A DNA stretch of 64,000 nucleotides, from assembly GCA_965217825.1 (NCBI GenBank), contig OZ244571.1, forward strand, positions 4,526,001 through 4,590,000. The letters run 5' to 3'. Position 1 is the stretch's first letter; the number at the start of each line of letters is the position of its first letter. Shown piece after piece: positions 22,501 through 30,700 of this stretch. The notes below the pieces were generated by a model. The model saw only the letters and a list, made by a program, of their open reading frames with translations, had not been told where the DNA came from and did not search any database. The translations under genes were made by a program, and so were the position numbers. The stretch comes from VXNE01 sp965217825. GTDB lineage: Bacteria > Pseudomonadota > Gammaproteobacteria > Pseudomonadales > Azotimanducaceae.

Positions 22501-24396
22501 GCAACCGTGACGATCACCGACAACGATGGCGACGCCAACGCGCCGCCGACGTTCGACTCGCCGCCGACGTTCGAGGTGCCGGAGAACCAGACATCGATAG
22601 GAACGGTGCGCGCGTCGGACAGCGATGCGGCCGATGAGGTGACCGGTTACGTGATGACCGGAGGGGCGGACCAGGCGCTGTTCTCCATCCGCCAGACCTC
22701 CGGCGTGCTGACGTTCGATGCGGCGCCGGACTTCGAGGAGTCGCGGGATGCGGACGGGAACAACGCGTACCTGCTGACGGTGCAGGCCAGCAGCGGCACG
22801 GGCTCGCGGCTGAAGACGGCGGAACAGTCGATCACTGTGACAGTGACGCGGCTGGACGAAGAGGGGGACTTCCGCATCGTGGACGGGCCGAGCGAGTCCG
22901 AGGGCCGCGTCGAGGTATTCCACGCGGGGCGCTGGGGCACGGTGTGCGACGACGTCTTCAAGAAACCCGAGGTCAGCATCCTCAACTACGACGAGGACGG
23001 CAACCTGATCCTGGACGAGGACGGCAACCCGACGGAGACCGAGTACGACAACGAGGCGCCGGCCCTGGTCTGTCAGACCATGGGCTACGAGACTGGCGAA
23101 TACGCGGAGGGCTTGGGCCAGTCGGAAGTGGACCATCAGCGGGCGGACTACTGGCCACCGCGCAGCAGCTACCCCGCCAGCGGACCGCTGCCGATCTGGC
23201 TCGACGACGTGATGTGCGTGGCGGGCGAACCCGGGCCGTCGGTGGACCGGCTCCCGGCGCCGATGGGCCACTGTCATTACGCGGGCTGGGGCCTGCACAA
23301 CTGCACCCATGAGGAGGATGCGGGGGTGCGTTGTTCGATGGCGTCGACTGCACAGGTGGACGGCCCGGTGCTGGCGCTGACGTGGCGGACGCCGCGGGAC
23401 GGCTTCGCGGCGCCGGACGGCGGCGACTTCGCGGTGCGCGCGGACGGCGCGGCCGTGGCGGTGACCGGCGCTGCGCTCGTCGGGCGGCGCGCGCTGCTGA
23501 CGCTCGGCGCGCCGGCGCTCGCCGGCCAGTCCGTGTCGGTGGACTACCTGGGCTCGGCCATGCACCCGCTCGCGGACGCGTCCGGCGCCCACGTGCCGGC
23601 GTGGACGGACCTGGCGGCGGAGAACCTGACCGGCGAGCCGCCGGACGCGGCGTGGGCCGCGGTGCTGGCCGTCGCGGCGTCGGTCCGAAGTGACGCGCCC
23701 GGACTGCGCGCGCCGTTCGACCGCGGCATGGACCCGGCGTCGCTGAGCCTTGCCGGCGCCGGACTGACGGGCGCGGACCTGGCGGCGCTCCGGTGGCCCG
23801 GCGGCGTGCGCGTCGAGGCGCCCGACGCCCCGGCGGACCCGTTCGTCCGTCTCCCGGCGGACGTGTCCGACCTGGCCGGCTTGCGGCGTCTGGACCTGTC
23901 GGACAACCGTCTCGCGGACGTGTCGTCGCTGGCGGACCTGCGCGGGCTCGAAAGCCTCGACCTGTCGGGCAACGCGCTCACCGACATCGCCCCGCTGTCG
24001 ACCCTGACCGCGCTGCAACGGCTCAACCTGCGCGGCAACCGCATCGCGGACCTCGAGCCGCTGGCGTCGCTGCCGCGCCTCGAGGTGCTGCTGCTGGACG
24101 GCAACCGGATCGCCGACGCCGGCGCGCTGACGCACCTCGGCACGCTGGAGCACCTGGGCCTGGCGGACAACGCGGTGGCGGACTTCGCGCCGCTGTCGGA
24201 CCTGTGGTCGCTGCGGCGCCTGGACGTCGGTGGCAACCCGGCGGCGGACCTCTCGCCGCTCGGCGACCTGGAGACGCTGGTATGGCTGCGGGTGCCGGCG
24301 GCGAACGGCGTCCCGGCGCACCGGCTGATCCGCCTGCGCTGGCTGTGGACCGGCCCGGTTGGGGTGTGCCTTGGCTGCGGGGATCGGGCGCGTTGA
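10561..24396 (+). CDS. Giant secreted Calx-beta array protein with cadherin, SRCR and LRR domains
   Basis: 4,611 residues from ATG 10561; a TTG at 10552 is an alternative, and neither has a good ribosome site. An Arg-rich n-region and a hydrophobic core (TVAAAAALVLLASLLL) lead to an AHA/DAE cleavage site, so Sec export is likely. Domains by base position: an N-terminal beta domain (10725-11110), SWM/SwmB-like repeats (11110-11830), about a dozen diverse Calx-beta domains (11840-16300), 18 tandem Calx-beta units (16300-22530), a cadherin-like domain (22540-22860), an SRCR domain with six cysteines (22870-23340), a SwmB-like domain (23350-23630), and leucine-rich repeats (23700-24396). Calx-beta and cadherin domains bind Ca2+ and form long stiff rods, so a Ca2+-stabilised surface adhesin is the likely role. 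The LRR end is shared with the upstream gene. Confidence 0.9.
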   Translation: MPPRTGLRATAPRPERRAGRERAERGADVRQRTVAAAAALVLLASLLLPNSAHADAEIWTADLVVGSDDTSQGFLTLPPRGSLSDTTFEAGGVAFTFRALFARQEGARAWICVSFQTGYTVDHAAATAVSTLTLDIGGHGLAFERVQQGRYPYYGDYCWFVGESIEDTGFDLGSTLTASIVTSAPQPTAEIVSGPRDATAYRAGEIIRVILSFEEDVRVSGSPQLELEVGALTRLAAHVPARRGPTAAFQYTVTAADADADGVSIRANTDESNPSLVLNDGAFQWVSFLRGEFVHLGFGAVPARARHAVDGPNADTTAPTLSAATVRYDRLVLTYSEPLRSDPQMMSGVATSAWSVTVNGTGVALRSVFPGTLEGVYLVLQSPVDHDDVVTVSSSVLMQDRAATPNTEPALLDGRGVTNETPATRPEVEITADDDEWFEGVPIMLTVTRTGAAADRLRVSVHYSHPLLLGLAFPFVYLEPGENSAQLTVPTKRRRPAGDRPLVISLVPDHAYVIGAAGSASVTVKDADLPVTVSTGASLNIANEADFAGVIDYVSVVAEAEEESDVPPEFRFLFSTEEGTAERNKDYRAVDHRIGFRAEDFVLVPRRLGGQDVELWRAVRRIAIEYLGDDEVEGNEDFTVWLEPDSTTPESVTFFEKPLRVIIVDHDLDIDVAIRDPPERIAENAGQSHIELSATVRQPETRAVSSGVRLTLEEDSATVPGDVAWARSNSKTVSVDLPASLYRQVEENGVTRWRAVISVTLRIHDDDIEEERERFRVRLRKDRQAPNDGYIEIDSATNSARVTIVDDDRRGLVVNPTALDLAPGGQGSYTAALASAPTADVTVTASVPDADAGVVSLSPSTLAFAPENWGAPQSVTVTAAADADGRSVEIANTAAGGDYADVGPVAVAVEIAEGAKQPPLPALAVGDAAASEADAEIAFAVSLDAASTREVTVRYATGNGTAEAGADFTGTAGVLTFAAGETRRTVDVPVIDDNAAEPAESFSLRLTAPANAVLGDALGIGRISDDDALPMLSAHDAIASEGAGTIDFDVTLSAPSGRAVTVQVRTEDGSAVHGHDYRAVVGELRFAPGEVHRVIGVPVIDDAVDEVDVETIGFTLSGPANATVADGAGTATGSIRDNDVAPVVSAADTTAAETGGEMVFAVVLTGRTESTVTVDYETVDVSATAGSDYRHESGTLTFAPGEAARSVAVTLLQDALEEGDEVLTLTLDDAQNARLGASGDGTIRDGGAPALRIADATAAEAAGEIEFVVTASGAVAREMRVDYATRDGTATAGLDYTASQDTLVFAVGEAAKTIRVPVLTDALSNEGLETLDVVLSNAANATLADAEATGTISDAALPRLTVSDTSVEEGDDAVFTVSLSDAAAQDVSFRYRTADGSATAGADYTQASGSLTIPAAGTAASITVATVEDGLDEDEETFRFSLEQPLFATIEQGAATGTIRDGDASPTLSVANVNADEGESLRFAVTLSAASALEVAVDFETADGTAVSPADYTETNGRLTFAPGVVERVVSVPVYQDRLDEDTEHLALVLKSPTNAGFDGVEEFARGFILDDDAPPVLELVVDPIEVSERGETSAVLTVGIVGDSTFAEDTRVDLEVSGPAQAGADYRLTDAGGNALAAPYRLLLPAGAASVAARIRAIDDDVDDDAETVAIQAKLGRANVGSARTLRIADDDEAGVVANPAALTLPEGGTKTYTVALASEPTGNVAVTVSSDNTDVTAGGPLTFTASDWRTPQTVTVTAAQDGDATDDAATLANTAEGGGYGGESADVAVTVTDDETAPTAITLAVSPASVAEDDGGTTVTVTATLDGSATLGAATAVRVSVGGGTATLGTDYTAVDAFTVTIGANASSGTGTFTLTPTNDTIAEGEETIDVTGMATGFTVTGAQVALTDDVPSVTVGFARASYTVDEGASVTVTVVLSAVPEREVEVALTHAAQGGTTPADYSGVPDSVTFASDETSQTFSFTAAADDVDDDGESVLLGFGTPLPDRVSAGATAASTVSITDDDVPPVEVFFEPDAYTVAEGSTVTVTVKLSADPEREVAVRLTDAGQDGASGLDYSTPPTRLVFDPGETVQSFPFTAAADGDDDDGESVLLGFGALPDRVSAPDTTARPASATVSITDDDDPAVTVSFGASSYTVAEGGTVTVTVELSAAPEREVEVPITHTAQGDTTAADYSGVPTSITFASDDTEKTFTFTAATDDADDDGDLVLLGFGTPLPADVTAGATDQATVSITDNDDPAVTVSFGASSYTVAEGGTVTVTVELSAAPERTVEIPLTHTPQGDTTTADYSGVPTSVTFASDDTEKTFTFTAAADDADDDGDSVLLGFGTPLPADVTAGATDQATVSITDNDDPAVTVSFEASSYTVAEGGTVTITVELSAAPEREVEVPLTHTPQGDTTAADYSGVPTSVTFSSDDTEKTFTFTAAADDADDDGESVLLEFGTPLPASVTAGATDQATVSITDDPADVPSVQVSFGASSYTVAEGSTVTVTVELSAAPEREVEVPLTHTPRGDTTTADYSGVPTSVTFASDDTEKTFTFTAAADDADDDGESVLLGFGTPLPTSVTAGATDQATVTITDNDDPAVTVSFGASSYSVAEGSTVTVTVELSAAPERTVEVPLTHTAQDDTTAADYSGVPTSVTFASDETSQTFTFTAADDDADDDSDSVLLGFGTPLPDDVSAGATATSTVSITDDDVPSVEVSFGASSYTVAEGASVTVTVELSAAPEREVEVPLTHTPQGDTTAADYSGVPTSVTFASDDTAKTFTFTAAVDEVDDDGDSVLLGFGTLPDDVSEGSPDEATVTITDDPADVPSMQVSYGASSYSVAEGSTVTVTVELSAAPERTVEIPLTHTLQGDTTAADYSGVPTSVTFASDETSQTFTFTAAADDADDDGDSVLLGFGTPLPDGVTAASPTTATVSITDNDDPAVTVSFGASSYTVAEGGTVTITVELSAAPERTVEVPLIHTPQGDTTAADYSGVPTSVTFASDDTEKTFTFTAADDDADDDSESVLLGFGALPDDVSEGSPDEATVTITDDPADVPSVQVSFAQASYSVAEGGTVTVTVDLSAAPERTVEVPLTHTPQGDTTTADYSGVPTSVTFASDDTEKTFTFTAAADDADDDSDSVLLGFGALPDDVSAGATATSTVSITDDDVPTVQVSYGASSYSVAEGSTVTVTVELSAAPEREVEVPLTHTPQDDTTAADYSGVPTSVTFSSDDTEKTFTFTAAADDADDDGESVLLEFGTPLPASVTAGATDQATVSITDDPADVPSVQVSFGASSYTVAEGSTVTVTVELSAAPEREVEVPLTHTPRGDTTTADYSGVPTSVTFASDDTEKTFTFTAAADDADDDGESVLLGFGTPLPTSVTAGATDQATVTITDDPADVPSVQVSFGASSYTVAEGGTVTVTVELSAAPEREVEVPLTHTAQGDTTTADYSGVPTSVTFASDDTEKTFTFAAAADDADDDSDSVLLGFGALPDDVSAGATATSTVSITDDDVPSVEVSYGASSYSVAEGSTVTVTVELSAAPERTVEVPLTHTPQGDTTAADYSGVPTSVTFASDDTEKTFTFTAAADDVDDDSDSVLLGFGTPLPDGVTAASPTTATVSITDDDDPQVEVSYSQASYSVAEGSSVTVTVELSADPEREVEVPLTHTPQGDTSTADYSGVPTSVTFASDDTEKTFTFTAAADDADDDGDSVLLGFGALPDDVSAGATATSTVSITDDDVPAVQVSYGASSYSVAEGGTVTVTVELSAAPEREVEVPITHTAQGDTTAADYSGVPTSVTFASDDTEKTFTFAAAADDADDDGDSVLLGFGTPLPADVTAGATDQATVTITDDDAPQRTVSFDKQFFTVGEGSHRVLMQVDLSSAVNHEVTIPVTTTHGNGTEASDYDLAVTSAEDYYAGNATWIPLHAGLIFTPAETAKIVRVTAVDDSIMEDDEILELGFGTLPEGISPGSIRVATVTITDNDGDANAPPTFDSPPTFEVPENQTSIGTVRASDSDAADEVTGYVMTGGADQALFSIRQTSGVLTFDAAPDFEESRDADGNNAYLLTVQASSGTGSRLKTAEQSITVTVTRLDEEGDFRIVDGPSESEGRVEVFHAGRWGTVCDDVFKKPEVSILNYDEDGNLILDEDGNPTETEYDNEAPALVCQTMGYETGEYAEGLGQSEVDHQRADYWPPRSSYPASGPLPIWLDDVMCVAGEPGPSVDRLPAPMGHCHYAGWGLHNCTHEEDAGVRCSMASTAQVDGPVLALTWRTPRDGFAAPDGGDFAVRADGAAVAVTGAALVGRRALLTLGAPALAGQSVSVDYLGSAMHPLADASGAHVPAWTDLAAENLTGEPPDAAWAAVLAVAASVRSDAPGLRAPFDRGMDPASLSLAGAGLTGADLAALRWPGGVRVEAPDAPADPFVRLPADVSDLAGLRRLDLSDNRLADVSSLADLRGLESLDLSGNALTDIAPLSTLTALQRLNLRGNRIADLEPLASLPRLEVLLLDGNRIADAGALTHLGTLEHLGLADNAVADFAPLSDLWSLRRLDVGGNPAADLSPLGDLETLVWLRVPAANGVPAHRLIRLRWLWTGPVGVCLGCGDRAR
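17808..18357 (+). repeat. 550-bp exact direct repeat, copy 1
   Basis: Identical base for base to 20211-20760 when read by eye. It covers parts of Calx-beta units 5 and 6. The two copies are 2,403 bp apart, exactly seven repeat units, so a block transfer or array expansion happened recently relative to the divergence of the other units. Confidence 0.9.
20211..20760 (+). repeat. 550-bp exact direct repeat, copy 2
   Basis: Second copy of the block at 17808-18357. It covers parts of Calx-beta units 12 and 13. Identity ends sharply on both sides: a G/A difference just before the left end, and a switch from an ITDNDDPAV to an ITDDPADVPSV linker on the right. Confidence 0.9.
23340..24396 (+). repeat. 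SwmB-LRR module, copy 2
   Basis: Counterpart of 9003-10067. It carries LDLSDNRLAD-type repeats with an SDS22/internalin-like 22-residue period (7 units) and a shared cap ending in LRWLWTGPVGVCLGCGD. Whether the conserved cap serves sorting or anchoring cannot be told from sequence. Confidence 0.85.
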
Positions 24397-24790
24397 AGGG
24401 GCCGCCGCGCGACGGTGCGGATCGGCCGCGCGACCTGCGCCCGCGACGCACCACGACGAGCGCCGCGCCGCGCGCGACCCGCAGCGGCGCTGACGCCAGG
24501 CCGAACGGCTCCGGTCGAACGAACCGGTAGCGCTCGCCCCGCACCGGTGCCCGGACGGACTGCAGCCGCCGGCCCAGTCCCTTTGCAAAAAGAAAATTAT
24601 CTTATAGATATTATTATCTCTTTTTTTCAATGATGTAGACACACTACATACCTTTAGATAGAGTGCGCACCCGTAGCGTCGCAGTCGTTTCCGTTGAGGT
24701 CGGCGCTCAAAGAAGAACAGTGCGGATCCGGGAAGCGGCGTGGTCGATTGCAAGGGAATATTGCGTTGGCGTACTGCGGGAGGCGTTAGC
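24397..24790. other. Intergenic region with AT-rich island and inverted repeat
   Basis: Bases 24584-24665 form an AT-rich island. It contains ATGTAG (24633-24638), five bases, then CTACAT (24644-24649): a perfect 6-bp inverted repeat that could be an operator or a small hairpin. A TTGCAA (24583) and TATAGA/TATTAT hexamers are present but not at a normal promoter spacing. No gene was found; the GC-rich part before the island holds nothing recognisable. Confidence 0.5.
24778..24783 (+). promoter_or_regulatory. Shine-Dalgarno that favours TTG 24791 as start
   Basis: GGGAGG followed by seven bases and an in-frame TTG at 24791. This outperforms the upstream GTG at 24740 and the downstream GTG at 24818. 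All three give the same signal peptide core. Confidence 0.5.
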
Positions 24791-27700
24791 TTGCCGGGTG
24801 CCGCGCGTGGTCGGCTCGTGATCCGCGCTTCCCTTCGCGGTGCCGGCCGCCTGGCCGGAGCGTTCCTGCTCGCCGCCGGCGCGATCCTGTGGGTTTCCCC
24901 GGCCTTCGCCCAGCCGGCGGCGCCGACCGGCTTCGAGGTGGCGCAGGCGGGAAGCATCAAGGCCAAGCTGGCCTGGAACACACCGGCCGCGAGCGCCGGG
25001 ATCGTCCGCCACGAGGTCCGCTTCCGGGCCGGCAGCGCCGAGTTCCCTGACACGTGGACCGCGATTCCGTCCAGCCGGCCCGGACAGGCCAACGCGGCCG
25101 GCTACCTGCTGGACGGCCTGACCGCCGAGACGGCGTACGACTTCGAGTTGCGCGCGGTGGACGGCGGCGGCCCGGGCGCGTCGGCCAGCGTCGCGGCGAC
25201 CACGCTGGTGCCCTTCACTGCCAGTTTCAGCCCCCTGAAGACGTACTACTACGGCACCAGTTTCACGATGACGATCGTGTTCACCGCCGCCGTCGACAAG
25301 GCAGTCCTGGAGAACGGAGGAGTGCAGGTGGGCGGCGGCCGGTTGGGAGGCGTGCGGGCACAGCCTGGCCAGCCCGAGACCTGGCACGTCACTGCGACTG
25401 TGACGCGAAGCGGTAACGACGTCACGTTCCTCCTGTACGCCGCCACCCGTTGCGACACACAGGGCCTCTTCTCCCTCTGCAGCACCCTGGGCGAACCGCT
25501 GACGGAGAACCTCCAGGGTACCGTCCCCCACGGCCCGTCGGTGACCCTGGCGCTGAGCCTCGCGACGATCTCCGAGGACAGCGGCATGACCACGGTCACG
25601 GCCTCGCTGAACAAGAAGTGGCACGAGGACGTGACGGTCGCGGTGTCGGCGGCGCCGGTGACGCCGGCGACGTCGGCGGACTTCGGCCTGAGTTCCACGA
25701 CGACGCTCACGGTCGCGGCGGACGCCAAGACGAGCACCGGCACCGTGACGGTCACGGCGGTGGACAACGACGCGCAGGCGGCGAACAAGCAGGTGACCGT
25801 GTCGGGTGAGGTGACGGCGCCGGACTACGTCCCCGATCCAGACGCCGTCACCCTGACCATCCGCGACGACGACGTGGCGGCGCCGGCGCCGACCGGGTTC
25901 GCGGTCAGCGTCGGCAGCACGACGGCGGAGCTGTCCTGGGACCCGACGCCGAAGGGCGTCGTCGTCACCGCGCACGAGGTCCGCTACCGGGCCGGCGCCG
26001 ACGCGTTTCCCGCCACCTGGACCGCGATTCCGGACAGCGCCCCGGGCGAGGCCAACGCGACGGGCCACACCGTGACCGGCCTGAGCCCAGCCACGGACTA
26101 CGACTTCGAGCTGCGGGTCGTCAACGACAACGGCTCGAGCAGCGCCGCCACCGCGTCGGCCACCACCCAGGCCGCCTTCACCGCGCGGTTCGTCACGCTT
26201 CGCGACACCCACGACCGGACGCCGTTCACGGTCCGCATCGGCTTCAGCGCCGCCATCGCCTCGACCGGCGTCCTCGAGCAGGGCGTGCGGTTGACCGGCG
26301 GCGACAACACGGACGTCACGGCCGTCGGCGGCGGCGACGACCTGTTCGACTACGAGGTGACGCCGTCTGGCGTCGGCGACGTGACGATCACGCTGCCGGT
26401 CGCGTCCGGCTGCGGCTCGAACGGGGCCATCTGCAACACGTTCGACGAGCCGCTCAGCGCCGAACTCACCGGGACCGTCACGTTCTTCGGCGTGCCGCCG
26501 AGCGGCAAGCTCGTCGGCAACGTCACCAAGACCCTGGACACCGGCACGCTGCCGACAAGCCCCGCGACGTCGTTCGTCTACGCCCAGTCCTTCACCACCG
26601 GCGCCAACGAGACGGGCTACAAGCTGGACCGGATCGGCATCCATCTCACGCAAGTCGACCCGGGCGATGCGGCGGCGGTAAGCCTGCTGAGCGCCGACGC
26701 CGACGGTGAGCCCGACGCCGAGTTGTACCCGCTGACCGGTCCCCTCGCGTTGCAGAACGGCGCGATGAACTACTTCTCCGCCCCGCCCGGCGCGCTGCTG
26801 ACGAAGGAGACGACGTACTACCTGCAGGTCACGGGCGCGGGGCGCTCCAAGTTCCGCGTGCGGATCGTCGGCGGCACGGACGAGACCGAGGAAGACGCGG
26901 ACTCGGCCGCGGACTGGTTCGTCGGCGACGATCTGCGCGAGCGCACGTCGACGACCGACTGGATCACGACGCCGAAGGTGATGAAGATCCGGGTCGACGG
27001 CCACGTGCTGGGCACGTTCCCGACGGTGTTCCTCGGGCTCGCGCCGCCGGCGGTGGCCGAAAGCGGCGCCGCCACGGTCACGGCGGCGGCGCTGCCGGCG
27101 TCGGACACCGCGTTCGCCGTCACCGTGACGGCGTCGCCGGTGAGCCCGGCCACGGCGTCGGACTTCAGCCTGAGCGCGAACGCGACGCTCGACTTCGACG
27201 CGAACGAGACGGCGAGCACCGGCACGGTGACGCTCACGGCGGCCGACGACACGGCCGAGACGGCGGACCGGGAGGTCACGGTATCCGGCAGCGTCAGCGC
27301 CGCCGGCATCGCGGGCCCCGACGATGTCACCCTGACCATCCTGGACGACGACGCGGAACTGTTCACCGCCGAGTTCAGCGAGATCCCGGAAACCCACGAC
27401 GGGCAGACGGCGTTCACCGTGAAGATCCGGTTCAGCGCCGACATTGCCTCCGCCGAGACGCTGGCGGACGGCGTGGAACTGACCGGCGGCACCGCCGGCA
27501 GCATCACCCGCGTCGGCAGTGGTGCGGACCACTGGAACTACCCCGTGACGCCGGCCGGCGACGACGACGTCTACATCACCCTGCCCGTGCCGTCGGGCTG
27601 CGCCGGCACGGGCGACATCTGCAGCGCCGACGACGTTCGACTCGCCACCGCCCTGGTGGGGCGGGTCGCGGGGCCGGTGTCGCAGGATCCCCCCGACGGC

Positions 27701-30700
27701 GGGGATCCGCCCGACGACGGCACACCCACGGCGCCGGCCGCGCCGACGGGCTTCGGGGTCGACTCCCTCGACGGCGCGGTCCGGCTGCTCTGGCGGGCGC
27801 CGCTCTCCGACGGCGGCAGCGAGATCACGCACCACCAGTACCGGCAAAGGATCGACAACCCCAAGGACATCGGAGATCAATGGCTGGGATGGTCCAACTG
27901 GAAGACCATTCCCGACAGCACCCCCGGCGGCCAGAACGGCGAGAGCTTCACGGTCACGGAACTCGAGAACGGCCGGCTATACCAGTTCGAGTTGTGGGCG
28001 GTGAACGCGAACGGCTCGACGCGCTCGCAACCCCCGCGGGTGGGGGGATTTCCCGATGCGGGGGAACTGCCGACCGACCTGTCGCTGACGCCGAGCCCGC
28101 CGGACCCGGCGGCGACGGTCTTCTCCCGCGCCGAGTACACGGTGAAATTCACCGGCGCATGGACGCTCGCCGTGACCCCGGACGGCCTGCCGAGCGACGC
28201 GCACTTCTCGCGCCTGGTCGGCGGCGTCCACAACGGCGCCGTGGTCTTCGTGCAAGACGGCAGGCCCGCCAGCGACGCCATCGAATCGCTGGCGGAAGTG
28301 GGTGGGACGGAGTTGCTGAAGGCGGAGATCAGCGCCGCCGGGGACGACAGCCTCAGCGTTCTGGAGGGGACGGCCACCCTGATCGACCGCGCCGCCTCGG
28401 AGAGCTTCACGGAGGTCGCGCTCACCACGGACCACCCCCGGGTCACCCTGGTGACGATGGTCGCGCCGACCCCGGACTGGTTCGTGGGCGTCTCGGGACT
28501 GTCGATGCTCGACAGCCTCGGCGGCTGGCGCGCGTCCCGCACGGTGTACCTGCACCCGTTCGACGCCGGCACCGAGGACGGCGCCGGGTTCTCGCTCAAC
28601 AACGACGCCACCGATCCCCCGGTGTACATCGCGAGTCTCGTCGGCGTGGGCAAGTTCTCGGCCGAACCGATCGCGACCCTCACCTTCACCCGCACTTCCG
28701 TCGCCAGCGCGCCCGCCGCGCCGGCGGACCTCGCGGCGACGCCGGGCGACGCCAGCGTGGCCTTGGCGTGGACGACCGGCGCCGACGGCGGCAGCGCCAT
28801 CAGGATGCACCAGTACCGGTACCGGACCGGCGCGGCCTACCCGGCAGCCTGGACGGACATCCCCGACAGCGCCGCCGGCGGGGCGAACGTCAGCGGCTTT
28901 ACGGTGGGTGGCCTGACGAACGGCGCCTCCCACAGCTTCCAGGTGCGGGCGCGCAACGACATCGGCGCCGGGCCGGCGGCGACGTCCGGCGCCGCGACGC
29001 CCATGCCGACGGTGGTGGTCAACGCGGCGCCGGCGTTCGACTCGGCGGCGACGTTCAACCCGAATGAGAACCAGACGGCGGCGGGCACGGTGGTGGCGTC
29101 GGACGGCGACACGGGCGACAACATCACCGGCTACGCGCTCACCGGCGGGGCGGACGGGAGCGCGTTCTCGATCGGTGCGACGTCGGGGGTGTTGACGTTC
29201 AACGCGGCGCCGAACTACGAGGCGCCGTCGGATACCAACGCGGACGGCAGCTACCTGGTGACGGTGCAGGCGACCAGCGGCAAGGACTCGCGGGTCAAGA
29301 CGGCGACGCAGGCGCTCACGGTGACGGTGACCGACGTGGGCGGCGAGGCGCCCTCCGCGCCGTCCGCGCCGTCGGTGTCGGCCGCGTCGGTGACGAGCCT
29401 GAACGTCAACTGGTCGGCGCCGGCCAACGCGGGCCCGGCGATCACGGACTACGACGTGCAGTACCGGGCGGGAACGAGCGGGGGGTGGACGGACCGGGGC
29501 CACAGCGGCACCGCCACCACGGCGACCATCACGGGTCTGGCGGAGGGCACGTCCCACCAGGTGCAGGTGCGGGCCACCAACGACGAGGGCACCGGCTCGT
29601 GGTCGGACTCGGGAACCGGCACGACGGACGCCAACGCGGCGGGCGTGACGGTGTCGGCGACGGCGCTGACCGTGACCGAACAGGACACGGCCGGGGACAG
29701 CTACACGGTGGTCCTCGACACCGAGCCGACGCACGAGGTCACGGTGACGGTCGGCGGGCACTCGGGCACGGATGTGAGCCTGAGCTCGTCCACCCTGACC
29801 TTCACAACCTCGAACTGGGACCGGGCCCAGACGGTGACGGTGACGGCGCGCAACGATGACGACACGGCCAACGACGCGGTCGCGCTGACCCACGCCGCGA
29901 CCAGCACGGACGGCAACTACAGCGGCATCGCGATCGCCGGCGTGGCGGTGACGGTGACCGACAACGACACCACGACGCCGGCCGTGACCCTGGCGCTGTC
30001 GGCCGGTTCGATCGGCGAGAACGGCGGCGTCAGCACGGTGACGGCGACGGTGTCGCCGGCCTCGGCGGCGGCCTTCACGGTGACGGCGGCGGCGGCGGCG
30101 GTGTCCCCGGCGGTGGCCGCCGATTTCCGCCTGAGCGCGAACCAGGTCCTGAGCTTCGCCGAGAACGCGACCACGAGCACGGGCTCGGTGACGATCACGG
30201 GCGTGGACAACGATGTGGACGCGGCGGACAAGACGGTGACGGTCTCGGGCACCGTGTCGGCGACCGGCGTGACCGCGCCGGCGAACCTGACGCTGACCCT
30301 CGAGGACGACGACGCGGCGCCGACAGTGACGGTGGCCGACGCGGCGGCGACCGAGGGCGACAAGGTGGAGTTCGTGGTGACGCTGTCGGCGGTGAGCGGG
30401 CGGGACGTGACGGTGGACTACGCGACGTCGGTGGCGACCGGAGACGACGCCACCTCGGGCACGGACTTCACGGCGGCGAGCGGCATGCTGGAGATCGAAG
30501 CGGGCAACAGGACCGGGACGATCGAGGTCCAGACGACAGAGGACGACGCGAGCGAGAGCGCCGAGACCTTCACGCTGACGATTGCGAACCCGGATAACGC
30601 GACGCTGGGCGCGAAGGTCGCCGCCACGGGCACGATCAACGACGACGACGCCAACGCGGCGCCGTCGTTCTCCTCTTCGGCGGCGTTCGACGCGGCGGAG

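Larger units (their letters stand above)
16300..22530 (+). repeat. 18-unit tandem Calx-beta array
   Basis: Units of about 114 residues (343 bp) share the motifs SSYTVAEG, VTVELSAAPER, TTAADYSGVPTSVTF, DDADDDGDSVLLGFG and VSITDDD. Units 3-17 (about 16990-22135) are nearly identical to one another. Units 1, 2 and 18 are diverged and cap the array. Linkers alternate between ITDNDDPAV, ITDDDVPSV and ITDDPADVPSV types in a mosaic order, as expected from unequal exchange between units. Confidence 0.92.

Noticed and set aside
16300..22530. CRISPR-like array of direct repeats
   Set aside because: The repeats are 343-bp in-frame protein units without short palindromic repeats, unique spacers or cas genes.
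16168..25092. A minus-strand frame of 2,974 codons opposite the Calx-beta array
   Set aside because: It is a mirror of the tandem repeats in a GC-rich gene, rich in Arg/His/Gly, with no domain and no export signal. The opposite strand encodes a coherent array.
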